Origin: Vibrio fluminensis
GTDB taxonomy: Bacteria; Pseudomonadota; Gammaproteobacteria; Enterobacterales; Vibrionaceae
Assembly (NCBI RefSeq): GCF_015278125.1
Contig: NZ_JADILO010000019.1
Location: 24,251-88,250, forward strand
Length of the DNA: 64,000 bases
Direction of reading: 5' to 3'
A program made the position numbers and the translations under genes. Position 1 is the stretch's first letter, and each line of letters opens with the position of its first letter. Below, piece by piece: positions 28,831 through 42,109 of this stretch. The notes under the pieces were generated by a model that searched no databases, had not been told where the DNA came from, and worked only from the letters and a program-made list of their open reading frames with translations.

Positions 28831-28977
28831 TCCGTAAGCACAGCGTTCCGTAGGGCGAAGCTCGTTCCCATATCCGTAAGCGCAGCGTTCCGTAGGGCGA
28901 AGCCCGTTCGCAAATCCCGGAGCAAAGCGCTCCGTAAGGCGAAGCCGTTCCCATATCCGTAAGCGGAGCGTTCCCAA
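28831..28977. repeat. 42-bp repeat, about 3.5 copies, hairpin-module family
   Basis: Units starting TCCGTAAG or a close variant begin at 28831, 28873, 28915 and 28956 (periods 42, 42, 41). Read on the minus strand they show GGAACG...TACGGAACGC...TACGG, the same flanks as the modules at 1799-2090 and 5371-5710. They lie between the convergent cca and eno, just before the eno terminator. Confidence 0.85.
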
Positions 28978-28995
28978 TTCTCAGTTCTTCAGCAC

Positions 28996-29026
28996 AAAAA
29001 AAACGCCCCACCGAGGTGGAGCGTTT
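28996..29026 (-). terminator. Intrinsic terminator of eno
   Basis: Minus-strand hairpin AAACGCTCCACC / GGTGGGGCGTTT followed by eight T, about 35 bases after the eno stop. Confidence 0.93.
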
Positions 29027-29059
29027 CAAAGCGTTAAGCTAATAACTTAGAAATCTAAA

Positions 29060-32173
<3,114 letters not shown>

Positions 32174-32296
32174 CTATCACACCACTATTAATTATTTTTT
32201 GCTTCAAATCAAAGTGAATGATTCAGATTAATTAAACTTGTAAATGGGATGAGTCAAATTTATCCCAATTACGCTCAATTACAGCGCTATATCTCG

Positions 32297-33085
32297 CTAT
32301 TCCTGCTTAATTTTTTGCCAAAACTGTTCTAATTCATCCAAACTATAATCTGATAATTTTTTTCCGTTTTGATAAACTTTTTCTTCCACACCAGCAAAAC
32401 GACGAGCAAATTTAAGATTCGCTTTCGCTAAAGCGACCTCAGGATTGGTATCCAGATGTCGTGCTAAATTGACCACAGCGAACATTAAATCACCTAATTC
32501 AAGCTCAACGTTCTCGTGTTGGCTGTCAGCAAGCATCGACTCTTGCAATACTTCGTCTAACTCTTCACGTACTTTGTCAGCGACTGGCCCGAGTGAGTCC
32601 CAATCAAATCCATAGCGTGCACACTTCTTTTGTATCTTTGTAGCACGCATTAAAGCAGGTAGAGAATTTGGTATTGAGTCTAGAATACTTTGCTCTGATT
32701 TGCCTATTTGAGCCTTCTCTTTTGCTTTCTCTGCTTCCCAATTGGCGTTAATGGCCTCATCTGACTCAAACTCAACACCAGAGAAAACATGAGGATGACG
32801 ACGAGTCAGCTTCTCATTAACGGTTTCTACCACCTCAGAAAAATCAAACAATCCCTGCTCTTTCGCCAACTGGCTGTAGAAAATCACTTGGAACAATAGA
32901 TCACCCAGCTCTTCTTTCAGATTCGACCAGTCTTGATTATGGATCGCGTCCACCACCTCATACGTTTCTTCAATGGTATGCGGTACGATGGTGTCAAACG
33001 TCTGCTTACGATCCCACGGACAGCCCTTCTGGGGGTCACGCAGCGTCGCCATGATCTGTTCTAACTGTTCAATTGGATGACTCAT
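32297..33085 (-). CDS. mazG: Nucleoside triphosphate pyrophosphohydrolase MazG
   Basis: MazG removes pyrophosphate from NTPs and dNTPs and in E. coli lowers ppGpp under starvation. The start MSHPIEQLEQIMATLRD, preceded by AGGAG, gives 262 residues; 24 further upstream codons were rejected. The two tandem MazG units are visible: CPWDRKQTFDTIVPHTIEET with EELGDLLFQVIFYSQLA, and the second with EELDEVLQES and ELELGDLMFAVVNLARHL. The EExxE...ExxD pattern binds magnesium. It is downstream of relA, separated by 398 bases of repeats instead of the mazEF genes found there in E. coli. Confidence 0.95.
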   Translation of the reverse strand: MSHPIEQLEQIMATLRDPQKGCPWDRKQTFDTIVPHTIEETYEVVDAIHNQDWSNLKEELGDLLFQVIFYSQLAKEQGLFDFSEVVETVNEKLTRRHPHVFSGVEFESDEAINANWEAEKAKEKAQIGKSEQSILDSIPNSLPALMRATKIQKKCARYGFDWDSLGPVADKVREELDEVLQESMLADSQHENVELELGDLMFAVVNLARHLDTNPEVALAKANLKFARRFAGVEEKVYQNGKKLSDYSLDELEQFWQKIKQE

Positions 33086-33239
33086 GATTCTTCTCCTCTG
33101 CACGCCTGTTGTACGAGCAGCTAATAAACAAAAAGGTGAGCAGCACAAACCACTCACCTTGAATTTTTTCTATCGCGTAACGCTAAGTCGTAGCCACATG
33201 CTTTTTATTTGCTGTCGCAGCTAAACAGCCAGTTTAAAT

Positions 33240-33446
33240 ATCACCATTCTAACTATTTTTCTAAGTAGTTGACTGTTAGCTCGCACAGTACATCTTTTTC
33301 GCTATAGATTTGGCATCGTAGCTAGGCAGCCAATAAAAAAATCACCACTCTAACTATTTTTCTAAGTAGTTGGCTGTTAGCTCTAGGCGGCTAGTTGATT
33401 TCGGCTCCTGAACATAGTCCACTATGTGATGGAGCGAAATCAACTT
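33240..33446. repeat. Direct repeat (about 101-bp period) and long hairpin between relA and mazG
   Basis: A 43-base block at 33240-33282 recurs at 33341-33383 with two differences; similarity extends about 30 bases further upstream in each. Both copies contain AACTA...TAGTT inverted arms. Next to them, 33392-33446 can form a long hairpin: GTTGATTTCG-GCTCC pairs with GGAGC-GAAATCAAC, with ACATAG/CTATGT pairing inside. The 398-base gap between relA and mazG holds no supported gene. The hairpin lies about 40-90 bases after the relA stop. Confidence 0.8.
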
Positions 33447-33483
33447 AGACAACAACGAGATACAGCCAAATACGACGAAAAAT

Positions 33484-35703
33484 TTAGCCGAGGCGTTTAA
33501 CTAGCATCACATCTTTAATCTGCTCAACCCGACTAATCAAACGATTCACCACCTCAATATTGCTGACCTCTAGATCAAAATCTAGGATCGACAATTGGTT
33601 GCGGTAATCGACGCGGCTCTTCATGCTGTTTACTTTCACCTTTTCGTTGGCAAACAGAGTGGTGATCTCTTTAAGAAGACCACTGCGCTCCATTGCCTCG
33701 ACACGTAGGGTCAGCATGTAGGTGCCTGCAAAACCGGCGCCCCAGACGGTATCTATGATACGTTCTGGCGCGTGATGACGCAGATCATCAAGCTGTTCAC
33801 AATCGGCTCGATGTACTGAAATACCGCGTCCTTGGGTGATGTAACCTTTGATTTCATCCCCTGGAATCGGTTGGCAACAGCGCGCTAGGTGTGTCATCAG
33901 GTTATCCACCCCTTCAACCACTACGGCATCTTTGTTTGGACGGGTTGGTGTGGATGGTTTGTTCTCTGCTTCACGCAACTTCTCGAGCGCTTGCTGATCT
34001 TCTTCCTCAGCAGTGGGTTTGTTTACCAGTGCATTGATGTGATTGATGATTTGGTTGATGCGCAAATCACCACTACCTACACCGACGAATAGCTCATCAG
34101 AGGTATTCATGTTGAAACGCTTGAGCGCATATTGTTCGGCATCTTTCAGTGTTGCACCGATTTTCGCCAGCTCCTGCTCGAGGATCTCACGGCCTGCTTC
34201 GAGATTTTTCTCACGGCTCTGTTTACGGAACCAAGCGTTAATCTTGGCACGCGCACGCCCTGAGGTGACAAACCCTGTTGATGGATTTAACCAGTCTCGC
34301 GAAGGGTTGGGCTCTTTCTGGGTGATAATTTCAACTTGATCGCCCATTTGCAGTTTATGGGTAAATGGCACGATGCGCCCACCAACCTTGGCGCCGATGC
34401 AGCGGTGGCCGACCATAGAGTGGATGTGGTAAGCAAAATCGAGTGGTGTTGCACCCATTGGCAGGTCGACTACGTCGCCGCGTGGCGTAAAGGCGTACAC
34501 GCGATCGTCGAATACTTGGCTACGCACTTCATCAAGCATTTCGCCCGAGTCTGACATCTCTTCTTGCCAATCCAGAAGTTTACGCAACCAAGTGATCTTC
34601 TCATCGTAACCACTGCGGCCGCTGCCACCTTCTTTGTATTTCCAGTGTGCTGCTACCCCTAATTCAGAATCTTCGTGCATGTCTTTAGTACGGATCTGAA
34701 TCTCGATGGTTTTACCTTCCGGTCCTAAGACAACGGTATGAATCGACTGATAACCATTTGGTTTTGGGTTAGCAACGTAGTCGTCAAACTCGTTTGGCAG
34801 GTGCTTATATTTGGTGTGTACTACGCCAAGCGCGGCGTAACAGTCTTGCAGTTTGTCGGCTATAATACGCACGGCACGAACATCAAAAAGCTCATCAAAC
34901 TCTAAGCCTTTTTTCTTCATTTTGCGCCAAATACTGTAGATATGTTTTGGGCGGCCACTGACGTCTGCATTGATACTTGAGACTTTCATCTCTTGGAGAA
35001 GATCATCAACAAAATCTTTGATGTATTGCTCACGGACAATGCGACGCTCAGATAACTGTTTAGCGATTTGCTTATAGGTTTCAGGCTGTTGGTAGCGGAA
35101 AGCGTAATCTTCGATTTCCCACTTAAGTTGACCGATACCAAGACGGTTCGCAAGTGGCGCATAAATATTGGCACACTCTTTTGCTACCGCGCGACGTACT
35201 TCGTCTGGGGCTTTTTTCACTTCGATAAGGTTGCAGATACGCTCTGCCAACTTGATGACTACGCACCGGAAGTCATCAACCATTGCCAGCAGCATACGGC
35301 GCACATTATCGACTTGAGCAGACGCAGCACTACCCTCTAGGGTCACGTTTAATTGACCTAGTGCCGCCATCTCTTCGACACCATCAATCAATTTGATGAT
35401 CTCGTTACTGAAATCTTCTTCAAGTTTCTCGCGCTGCAACGCGCCACTGGAAACCAATGGGAACAGCAACGCTGCAATTAGCGTTGGTTTATCCATCGAT
35501 AACGTAATCAAGATCTCAATCATCTCTCGACCACGCCACAGCAACAGTGGAGCGTTCTCGTTACCTTGAAGGTATTGTTCACACTGATGATAAACTTGTG
35601 TTAAGCGCTGAGCAGTTTGTTGTTCCTGCTTTAAGCTAGTAATCCACTTATCTAGCTCAAACTGTTCATCTTGATTTAAATGCGCGCTTCTTACCGCAAC
35701 CAT
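33484..35703 (-). CDS. relA: GTP pyrophosphokinase, ribosome-bound ppGpp synthetase
   Basis: RelA makes (p)ppGpp when uncharged tRNA enters the ribosome. The 739-residue product has a degenerate N-terminal HD region (no HD pair at VVIKLAERICNL, as in synthetase-only RelA), the synthetase domain (about 240-380; RPKHIYSIWRKMKKKG, FDVRAVRIIADKLQDCYAALG, PNGYQSIHTVVLG), a TGS domain (about 400-470; VYAFTPRGDVVDLPMGATPLDFAY), and C-terminal helical, zinc-finger-like (ARCCQPIPGDEIKGYITQGRG) and ACT domains. It lies between rlmD and mazG, as in E. coli. Confidence 0.98.
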   Translation of the reverse strand: MVAVRSAHLNQDEQFELDKWITSLKQEQQTAQRLTQVYHQCEQYLQGNENAPLLLWRGREMIEILITLSMDKPTLIAALLFPLVSSGALQREKLEEDFSNEIIKLIDGVEEMAALGQLNVTLEGSAASAQVDNVRRMLLAMVDDFRCVVIKLAERICNLIEVKKAPDEVRRAVAKECANIYAPLANRLGIGQLKWEIEDYAFRYQQPETYKQIAKQLSERRIVREQYIKDFVDDLLQEMKVSSINADVSGRPKHIYSIWRKMKKKGLEFDELFDVRAVRIIADKLQDCYAALGVVHTKYKHLPNEFDDYVANPKPNGYQSIHTVVLGPEGKTIEIQIRTKDMHEDSELGVAAHWKYKEGGSGRSGYDEKITWLRKLLDWQEEMSDSGEMLDEVRSQVFDDRVYAFTPRGDVVDLPMGATPLDFAYHIHSMVGHRCIGAKVGGRIVPFTHKLQMGDQVEIITQKEPNPSRDWLNPSTGFVTSGRARAKINAWFRKQSREKNLEAGREILEQELAKIGATLKDAEQYALKRFNMNTSDELFVGVGSGDLRINQIINHINALVNKPTAEEEDQQALEKLREAENKPSTPTRPNKDAVVVEGVDNLMTHLARCCQPIPGDEIKGYITQGRGISVHRADCEQLDDLRHHAPERIIDTVWGAGFAGTYMLTLRVEAMERSGLLKEITTLFANEKVKVNSMKSRVDYRNQLSILDFDLEVSNIEVVNRLISRVEQIKDVMLVKRLG

Positions 35704-35789
35704 CTTTTTCGTCCTAGTAATGATTTTTATCTACCGACTAACCATGTCTTATAGGCTATCACAGCCTGTGTTAGTTCACTTTTATTTAC

Positions 35790-37109
35790 CTAGCGCATGA
35801 CAAATAATGCCATTGACTCAAGGTGTCCCGTGTGAGGGAACATATCTAGCATACCGAGTTTCTCCAACTGGTAGCCTTGTTCTAGCAAGCTTTGGCTATC
35901 TCGTGCCAATGTAGCAGGATTACAAGAAACATATACTACACGGCGTGCGCCTAAACTAGAAAGTTGCTCTACTATACCACTTGCGCCAGCTCGAGCTGGA
36001 TCGAGCAGTATCTTATCAAATTTTTCACTGGCCCATGGCTGTGTTGACATATCTTCAGCCAAGTTTGCTTGGTAGAACGATACATTGTCTATCTGGTTAA
36101 CTTGAGCATTTTGCGTCGCTTTTTCCACCATTGCATCGACGCCTTCCACGCCGACCACCGATTTAACCTGCTTTGCCATCGGCAAACTGAAGTTACCTAA
36201 ACCACAGAACAAGTCGAGTACGTGGTCTTGTTTATCAAGCTCCAGCCATGCTAGCGCCTGTGCCACCATTTTCTGGTTCACCATTTGGTTGACCTGAATA
36301 AAGTTATTCGGCGCAAATGGGATCGTGACCCCCGCCTCAAGGTAATGCGCCTCTTCACCCACCACTAAATCCAACTGTTCCGCCTGCGGCATCAAGTAGA
36401 GCGCAGCCTGGTGTTGTGAGGCAAAGCTTTCTAGTTGCTGCTGCTCTTTGTTGGTCAACGGCTTTAAGTGGCGCAACACAATTACGTTAGTGTTATCGCC
36501 TTTCACCAGTTCAACGTGACCAATCGATTCCTGACGGCTAAAGCCTTGAAGTAGTTGATACAACTCTGGCAACATCGCATTAAGGTCATTATCCAATACT
36601 GGGCAATTGGTTACCGTGACAATCTGCTTGCTTTGCTTACGGCGAAAACCAAACTGCAGTTTGCGCGTTTTCTTATCCAGCATCACACTGATACGTGCAC
36701 GACGACGGTAACCCAAACTTTCACCTGTGATAGGTGAACTTAGCTCTAGTGTTTGTCCGGCAAACTTACGCATCAACCCTGACAAGGCCTGTTGTTTGTA
36801 TTTTAGCTGCGCAGGTTCTTCGAGGTGCTGTAAGTTACAGCCACCACACTCATGGTAATGAGGGCAAAATGCTTTGATGCGTTCAGAACTGGCGGTTTGC
36901 ACTTTAATCAAGTTAGCACGAGCAAATTTGCTCTTAGATTCGATCAGTTGTACCACAACCTGCTCGTTTGGCAGGGCACCTTCGATAAACATTGGTTTAC
37001 CAGACTGATAAGCGATACCCACACCTTGGTGATCGATTTTTTCCACCGTAACTAGTTGGTGTTTGGTATCTAATTGAGTCTTCTTCTTTGGTTGGAAAAA
37101 ACGCGCCAT
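35790..37109 (-). CDS. rlmD: 23S rRNA (uracil-1939-C5)-methyltransferase
   Basis: RlmD methylates U1939 of 23S rRNA with S-adenosylmethionine. The 439-residue product has an N-terminal TRAM domain, an iron-sulfur cluster signature [14 protein letters not shown] with a fourth Cys in TNCPVLD, the SAM motif [13 protein letters not shown] near 300, the Asp-Pro-Ala motif LLDPARAG, and the catalytic Cys in [12 protein letters not shown] near 395. It is upstream of relA by 86 bases and divergent from barA, the E. coli arrangement. Confidence 0.96.
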   Translation of the reverse strand: MARFFQPKKKTQLDTKHQLVTVEKIDHQGVGIAYQSGKPMFIEGALPNEQVVVQLIESKSKFARANLIKVQTASSERIKAFCPHYHECGGCNLQHLEEPAQLKYKQQALSGLMRKFAGQTLELSSPITGESLGYRRRARISVMLDKKTRKLQFGFRRKQSKQIVTVTNCPVLDNDLNAMLPELYQLLQGFSRQESIGHVELVKGDNTNVIVLRHLKPLTNKEQQQLESFASQHQAALYLMPQAEQLDLVVGEEAHYLEAGVTIPFAPNNFIQVNQMVNQKMVAQALAWLELDKQDHVLDLFCGLGNFSLPMAKQVKSVVGVEGVDAMVEKATQNAQVNQIDNVSFYQANLAEDMSTQPWASEKFDKILLDPARAGASGIVEQLSSLGARRVVYVSCNPATLARDSQSLLEQGYQLEKLGMLDMFPHTGHLESMALFVMR

Positions 37110-37304
37110 GCTCTGTGCCTGTAATGAATAACTTGATTTGCTCCTCAGACGTCACCTTTTCGCGTCTGAGTCATTGTTTGTGCCGCTTGGGTTGATTATG
37201 CTTATCATTTTGACGGCGAGTTTAGTTGATCCCCACAATTTGTTAATGGTTTGAATCAAACTTTGCTTATTTTCCCACATCCACACCACGATGTTTAGAC
37301 AATA

Positions 37305-40094
37305 ATGACCAGATATGGCTTACGCGCCCGCGTAATTACTCTTACTCTAGCGCCAACCCTCATCATTGGCTTACTTCTGAGCGCAATTTTCTCTTTTAAC
37401 CGCTACCATGACTTGGAAAGACAGGTTATTAACTCAGGTCTAAGCATTATTGAACCGTTGGCAATCGCCAGCGAAGAAGGCTTAAAAAATAATAGCCGTG
37501 AATCAGTGCGCCGTATTATCAGCTATGCCCACCGTAAGAACTCTAAGTTTGTGCGCAGTATTGCGGTATTTAATTACAATCATGAGCTGTTTGTGACTTC
37601 AAACTTTCACCCAAGCTTTGAGTCTCTAACCTTTCCGCGCAATGAACCGATCCCGTTGTTGGTCACGTCAAACCTAACAGACAATACCCTGGTATTACGT
37701 GCCCCCATCATCAGTGAGTCAGGCATTTTGTCTAGCCCACGCGGCAAGGAAAACAACCCTGCTCTTGGTTATATTTCGATCGAGTTAGACCTTTCGTCAC
37801 TTCGTTTACAGCAATACCAAGAGATCTTCGCGTCATTCTTAGTACTGTTAACCGGTCTTGGGCTATCGGCTTTCTTCGCCTTCCGCTTAATGCATGACGT
37901 GACTCGCCCAATTCGTCACATGAAAAATATGGTTGACCGAATTCGCCGTGGTCACCTAGATGTGCGTATCGAAGGTAAAATGCATGGTGAGCTTGATCAG
38001 CTGAAAAATGGTATCAACGCCATGGCGGTCTCGCTATCAGAATACCATGTCGAGATGCAGCATAGTATCGACCAAGCGACGTCCGATTTGCGCGAAACTC
38101 TCGAGCAGCTTGAGATCCAAAACGTTGAGCTGGATATCGCGAAAAAGCGTGCTCAAGAAGCAGCCCGCGTAAAATCCGAGTTCTTAGCCAATATGTCACA
38201 CGAATTACGTACCCCGCTCAACGGGGTAATTGGTTTTACTCGTCAGATGCTCAAAACCAAGCTAACCAATAGCCAAACGGATTACCTGCAAACTATCGAA
38301 AAGTCAGCGAATAACTTACTGACTATCATCAATGACATCCTCGATTTCTCGAAGCTTGAAGCGGGCAAACTGGCACTAGAAAACATTCCATTTGAGTTCC
38401 AAGACACGCTGGAAGAAGTGGTCAGCCTACAAGCCACCAGCGCCCATGAAAAAGGGTTGGAAATTACACTTAAGATTGATCCGAAAGTGCCAAAAGGAAT
38501 CGTTGGCGATCCACTACGTATCCAACAAGTATTGACTAACCTAGTTGGTAACTCGATTAAATTTACCGAGCGCGGCAATATCGATATCAGTGTCGAGCTA
38601 CGCTCGCAAAAAGACGATCTCATCGAGCTACAATTTATGGTGCGTGATACAGGTATCGGCATTTCAGAGCGTCAACAAGCGCAGCTATTCCAGGCATTTA
38701 GTCAAGCTGATGCAAGTATTTCACGCCGCTATGGCGGGACCGGACTTGGTTTAGTTATCACGCAAAAACTGGTCAGCCAAATGGGCGGCGAAATCAGCCT
38801 AACCAGTCGCTTACACCAAGGTTCGACTTTCTGGTTTACCCTACGCCTGCATATTGCCGATATGCCAATGAGCGAACTTATCGAAGCAAATGTTCTTAAC
38901 CAACGATCGCTATTGTTGGTTGAACCGAATATGCAAGCCGCATCGATTACTCGTCAAATGTTGGTGCAGTATGGTCTGGTTGTGACCTATCGATCTTCGA
39001 TGCCTGAAGAAGTGGAAAAATTTGACTATGTGCTACTCAACCTGCCACCAAATCGCTCGAACGAAGTGACAAAAGTGGAGGCTTTAGTTGAAAAAGCACT
39101 GAAATGTGCGCCGCATGTGGTGGTGGGGACACCGAGTACGATGCTGGCACTGTCCGATCATCTGATCCAGAAGTACCAAATCCACTGCATCACTAAGCCA
39201 TTGTCACATAAGAAATTGCTGCAAACGCTAGCGGCAAACCAAGAGAGCTTACCTGAGATCAAACAAGAAGTGGTGTTTAGCGAGCGATTACCACTGACTG
39301 TAATGGCTGTAGATGACAACCCTGCCAACTTGAAACTGATCAGCGCCCTGCTAGAAGAACGGGTTGAGACGGTAATTTCTTGTACTAATGGTCAGGATGC
39401 ATTGCGACAAGCCCAGCAACGCAACTTTGATATTATTTTGATGGATATTCAGATGCCACATATGGATGGCGTCACGGCGTGCAGCAAGATCAAAAACACC
39501 TCGTTCAATGCCAAAACCCCGGTGATTGCAGTTACCGCGCATGCCATGAGTGGCGAGCGAGATCGTCTACTCAAAGCAGGCATGGATGACTACCTCACCA
39601 AACCGATTGAAGAGCATGTCCTGCAGCAAGTGTTAATGCACTGGAATCCGCACACGAATTCAAGCGAATTAGAAAAGCTCAACCTTCCAGCGCAAGGTGA
39701 ACCAATTGTACAGACGCACAGCAACAATGCAGAACACAGCGACATGATCATAGATTGGCAGTTAGCACTGAAACAAGCTGCCAACAAAGAAGATCTTGCG
39801 CGCGATATGCTGAAAATGCTGATCGAGTATATCCCTGAAGTGAGTGATGTGGTTGAGCAAGCTCTAGAAGAATCAGAGTTCGACATCGAACAATTGATCC
39901 ACCACGTACATAAGCTGCATGGCAGTTGCTCCTACTCTGGCGTGCCACGCTTGAAGAAGGTCTGTGCCGCCATCGAAAAAGCGTTGCGTTCAGGACAAAG
40001 CATTGAAGATATCGAGCCAGAGCTGTTTGAGCTGCAAGATGAAATGGAAAAGGTCAGCGCCAGTGCGCAGCCTTATTTAGAACCGCAAAACTAA
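37305..40094 (+). CDS. barA: Tripartite hybrid sensor kinase BarA
   Basis: BarA phosphorylates the response regulator UvrY/VarA, which drives the Csr small RNAs and so controls carbon flow and virulence. The 929-residue product has helices near 11-31 and 173-193 around a periplasmic sensor, HAMP (about 195-250), a histidine kinase core with His299 in ANMSHELRTPLNGVIGF, ATPase boxes (DTGIGISE; GGTGLGLVI), a receiver (about 665-785; VMAVDDNPANLK, IILMDIQMPHMDG, LTKPI), and a C-terminal Hpt domain (HKLHGSCSYSG). It is monocistronic with a terminator. Confidence 0.96.
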   Translation: MTRYGLRARVITLTLAPTLIIGLLLSAIFSFNRYHDLERQVINSGLSIIEPLAIASEEGLKNNSRESVRRIISYAHRKNSKFVRSIAVFNYNHELFVTSNFHPSFESLTFPRNEPIPLLVTSNLTDNTLVLRAPIISESGILSSPRGKENNPALGYISIELDLSSLRLQQYQEIFASFLVLLTGLGLSAFFAFRLMHDVTRPIRHMKNMVDRIRRGHLDVRIEGKMHGELDQLKNGINAMAVSLSEYHVEMQHSIDQATSDLRETLEQLEIQNVELDIAKKRAQEAARVKSEFLANMSHELRTPLNGVIGFTRQMLKTKLTNSQTDYLQTIEKSANNLLTIINDILDFSKLEAGKLALENIPFEFQDTLEEVVSLQATSAHEKGLEITLKIDPKVPKGIVGDPLRIQQVLTNLVGNSIKFTERGNIDISVELRSQKDDLIELQFMVRDTGIGISERQQAQLFQAFSQADASISRRYGGTGLGLVITQKLVSQMGGEISLTSRLHQGSTFWFTLRLHIADMPMSELIEANVLNQRSLLLVEPNMQAASITRQMLVQYGLVVTYRSSMPEEVEKFDYVLLNLPPNRSNEVTKVEALVEKALKCAPHVVVGTPSTMLALSDHLIQKYQIHCITKPLSHKKLLQTLAANQESLPEIKQEVVFSERLPLTVMAVDDNPANLKLISALLEERVETVISCTNGQDALRQAQQRNFDIILMDIQMPHMDGVTACSKIKNTSFNAKTPVIAVTAHAMSGERDRLLKAGMDDYLTKPIEEHVLQQVLMHWNPHTNSSELEKLNLPAQGEPIVQTHSNNAEHSDMIIDWQLALKQAANKEDLARDMLKMLIEYIPEVSDVVEQALEESEFDIEQLIHHVHKLHGSCSYSGVPRLKKVCAAIEKALRSGQSIEDIEPELFELQDEMEKVSASAQPYLEPQN

Positions 40095-40117
40095 GCGTTG
40101 ATGGAATAATGTCGGCA

Positions 40118-40146
40118 TAAAAAAGAGCGCGAGTATCGCGCTCTTT
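40118..40146. terminator. Terminator between barA and acpS
   Basis: AAAAAAGAGCGCGA / TCGCGCTCTTTT hairpin with a GTA loop between convergent genes; both strands show T runs. Confidence 0.92.
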
Positions 40147-40171
40147 TGCTATCAAACGTTTGTAATTCAGG

Positions 40172-40552
40172 CTAATTCTCGTATATCACAGTCGCGACCG
40201 CGTATTGGCGCTCATCAGATATCGAAAGATGAATATGATTAACTTGCATCTTGGTTGCCAACTCTAACGCCTTATTGTTCAACGTCAGGTAAGGCTTACC
40301 CAGCTCGTCATTTGCGATGGTAAAATCGTGGAAAGTAACCCCCATCGCAATGCCCGTCCCCAGCGCTTTAGAGGCCGCTTCTTTGGCGGCAAATCGCTTA
40401 GCGAGGAAGCGCCCTTGCTGCTTTATTTGTGCAAAGCGAACCATTTCTTTAGGAGTAAGGATTCGCTCTGCAAAGGCAATACCCGTTCGAGCGAGGGCTT
40501 TTTCCACTCGCTCTATTTCCGCAATATCAGTACCTAAGCCTACAATTGCCAT
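40172..40552 (-). CDS. acpS: Holo-[acyl-carrier-protein] synthase
   Basis: AcpS transfers phosphopantetheine from CoA to acyl carrier protein. The 126-residue length is the family norm. The magnesium-binding motif is in [17 protein letters not shown] at the N-terminus, and the second signature [16 protein letters not shown] is near residues 52-67. It is last in the long leftward lepA-lepB-rnc-era-recO-pdxJ-acpS series and starts three bases after the pdxJ stop. Confidence 0.97.
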   Translation of the reverse strand: MAIVGLGTDIAEIERVEKALARTGIAFAERILTPKEMVRFAQIKQQGRFLAKRFAAKEAASKALGTGIAMGVTFHDFTIANDELGKPYLTLNNKALELATKMQVNHIHLSISDERQYAVATVIYEN

Positions 40553-40555
40553 TGA

Positions 40556-41287
40556 TTACTTACGCGCTTCTACCATTAGCGCTTTCATATCACGAACCGC
40601 TTTTTCAAGGCCATCAAACGCCGCTCGACCAATGATAGAGTGGCCGATGTTTAACTCGTAAAATTCAGGAATTGCTGCAATCGCCTGTACGTTATGGTAA
40701 GTCAAGCCGTGACCTGCGTTAACCGTAATACCAAGGCCTGCTGCATAGCTCGCACCGGCTGCAATTTTTTTCAGCTCTGCTTGTTGCTCTGCTTCTGTTT
40801 CTGCATCAGCGTAGTGACCCGTATGCAGTTCAATGAATGGCGCACCACACGCTTTTGCCGCATCAATCTGAGCACGATCTGCATCAATAAATAGTGATAC
40901 TTTAATGCCTGCTTCCGTCAGTTTTTCTGTCGCGGCTTTCACTTTTTCAAAATGGCCCACTACGTCCAAACCACCTTCAGTGGTGAGCTCTTCACGCTTC
41001 TCTGGCACTAGACACACGTACTCTGGCTGAGTCTCAAGGGCGATTTCAACCATTTCATCAGTTACCGCCATTTCTAGATTCATACGTGTCTGTAGGGTTT
41101 CACGTAGGATACGTACATCGCGATCTTTGATGTGGCGACGGTCTTCACGTAGGTGCACTGTAATACCATCGGCACCAGCACGCTCAGCAATTTCAGCTGC
41201 GTGCACAGGATCTGGATACTTAGTTCCGCGTGCATTACGTAGCGTAGCGATGTGGTCGATGTTAACACCTAGGTAAATTGAGCTCAT
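40556..41287 (-). CDS. pdxJ: Pyridoxine 5'-phosphate synthase
   Basis: PdxJ condenses 1-deoxyxylulose 5-phosphate with aminoacetone phosphate to give vitamin B6. The 243-residue TIM-barrel product shows [20 protein letters not shown] at the N-terminus, the phosphate loop [40 protein letters not shown], and [16 protein letters not shown] near the C-terminus. Its ATG overlaps the recO stop by four bases, so translation is coupled. Confidence 0.98.
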   Translation of the reverse strand: MSSIYLGVNIDHIATLRNARGTKYPDPVHAAEIAERAGADGITVHLREDRRHIKDRDVRILRETLQTRMNLEMAVTDEMVEIALETQPEYVCLVPEKREELTTEGGLDVVGHFEKVKAATEKLTEAGIKVSLFIDADRAQIDAAKACGAPFIELHTGHYADAETEAEQQAELKKIAAGASYAAGLGITVNAGHGLTYHNVQAIAAIPEFYELNIGHSIIGRAAFDGLEKAVRDMKALMVEARK

Positions 41288-42009
41288 GTTCTAATACTCC
41301 GTGCTCGGGGAACCATTGAAAGAAATAGCTCCCTGCTTTTTAAAGGTTTGCCGCCGAGGTAAGGTTTCAACGCGATACGAGTAAAGCGCTTTGCGGCTTG
41401 TAATTGTTGCTTGGTTATAAATCTTCGTTCGCTTATCGCGATCAGTTCATCACCTTTGAACGTGAGATTATCAAGCCTGACCGATGCAATAAACCCTTTC
41501 TGATCACGATACCGATAAGTCATCGTCGGATCTATCGGTTCTCCGCTACCTGCGCAGTGTAAAAAATCAACACCGTAGCCCATTGCCGCCAAAAGCGCGA
41601 GTTCAAAACGTCTTAGCGCCGGTTCAGGATTATCCGCTTGAGCCAGTTCAGTGAGGGCATGAAGGTAATCATGGAACAGTCCTGGCATCGGTATTTCCGC
41701 CATCAATACCCGTCCAATCAATTCATTGACGTACATCGCTGAGTAGAGATTAATGCCGGTAAGAGGTAAGCCTAAACTGATCGGTTCTGCTTGGCGTAGG
41801 GTTTTCATCGAACCATTGCCCGACCATTTCAATAGCAGTGGCGTGAAAGGTTGCAGTGCCCCTTTAAGATTTGAGCGCTTACTGCGTGCGCCTTTGGACA
41901 TGATAGTGACGCGACCGTACTCCTCACTAAAAACATCGAGAATTAAACTCGACTCACTGTAAGGGCGACGATGCAACACAAAACAACGCTGTAAACCTTC
42001 TGAGGACAT
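41284..42009 (-). CDS. recO: DNA repair protein RecO
   Basis: RecO works with RecR and RecF to load RecA on SSB-coated single-stranded DNA. The 241-residue product has an N-terminal OB fold (about 1-80; [43 protein letters not shown]) and a helical C-terminal part. No zinc-binding Cys cluster is visible, as usual for the gammaproteobacterial form. It sits between era and pdxJ, and a terminator separates it from era. Confidence 0.94.
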   Translation of the reverse strand: MSSEGLQRCFVLHRRPYSESSLILDVFSEEYGRVTIMSKGARSKRSNLKGALQPFTPLLLKWSGNGSMKTLRQAEPISLGLPLTGINLYSAMYVNELIGRVLMAEIPMPGLFHDYLHALTELAQADNPEPALRRFELALLAAMGYGVDFLHCAGSGEPIDPTMTYRYRDQKGFIASVRLDNLTFKGDELIAISERRFITKQQLQAAKRFTRIALKPYLGGKPLKSRELFLSMVPRARSIRT

Positions 42010-42045
42010 AGGTACCTAAATTAAGTAGCAATAAGGTGTCGGATA

Positions 42046-42071
42046 ACAAAAAGGAGCCTTACGGCTCCCTT
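42046..42071 (-). terminator. Hairpin terminator between era and recO
   Basis: Minus-strand hairpin GGGAGCC / GGCTCC with a GTAA loop and a T run, about 40 bases after the era stop. It would reduce, rather than abolish, transcription into recO-pdxJ-acpS, unless recO has its own promoter. Confidence 0.85.
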
Positions 42072-42109
42072 AGTTTCAATTCGGAGCGAAGCACTCGTGC
42101 TTCACTCTA

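Noticed and set aside
33158..33483. mazEF or other toxin-antitoxin genes between relA and mazG
   Set aside because: No open frame of suitable length with a start signal exists; the region is repeats and a hairpin.
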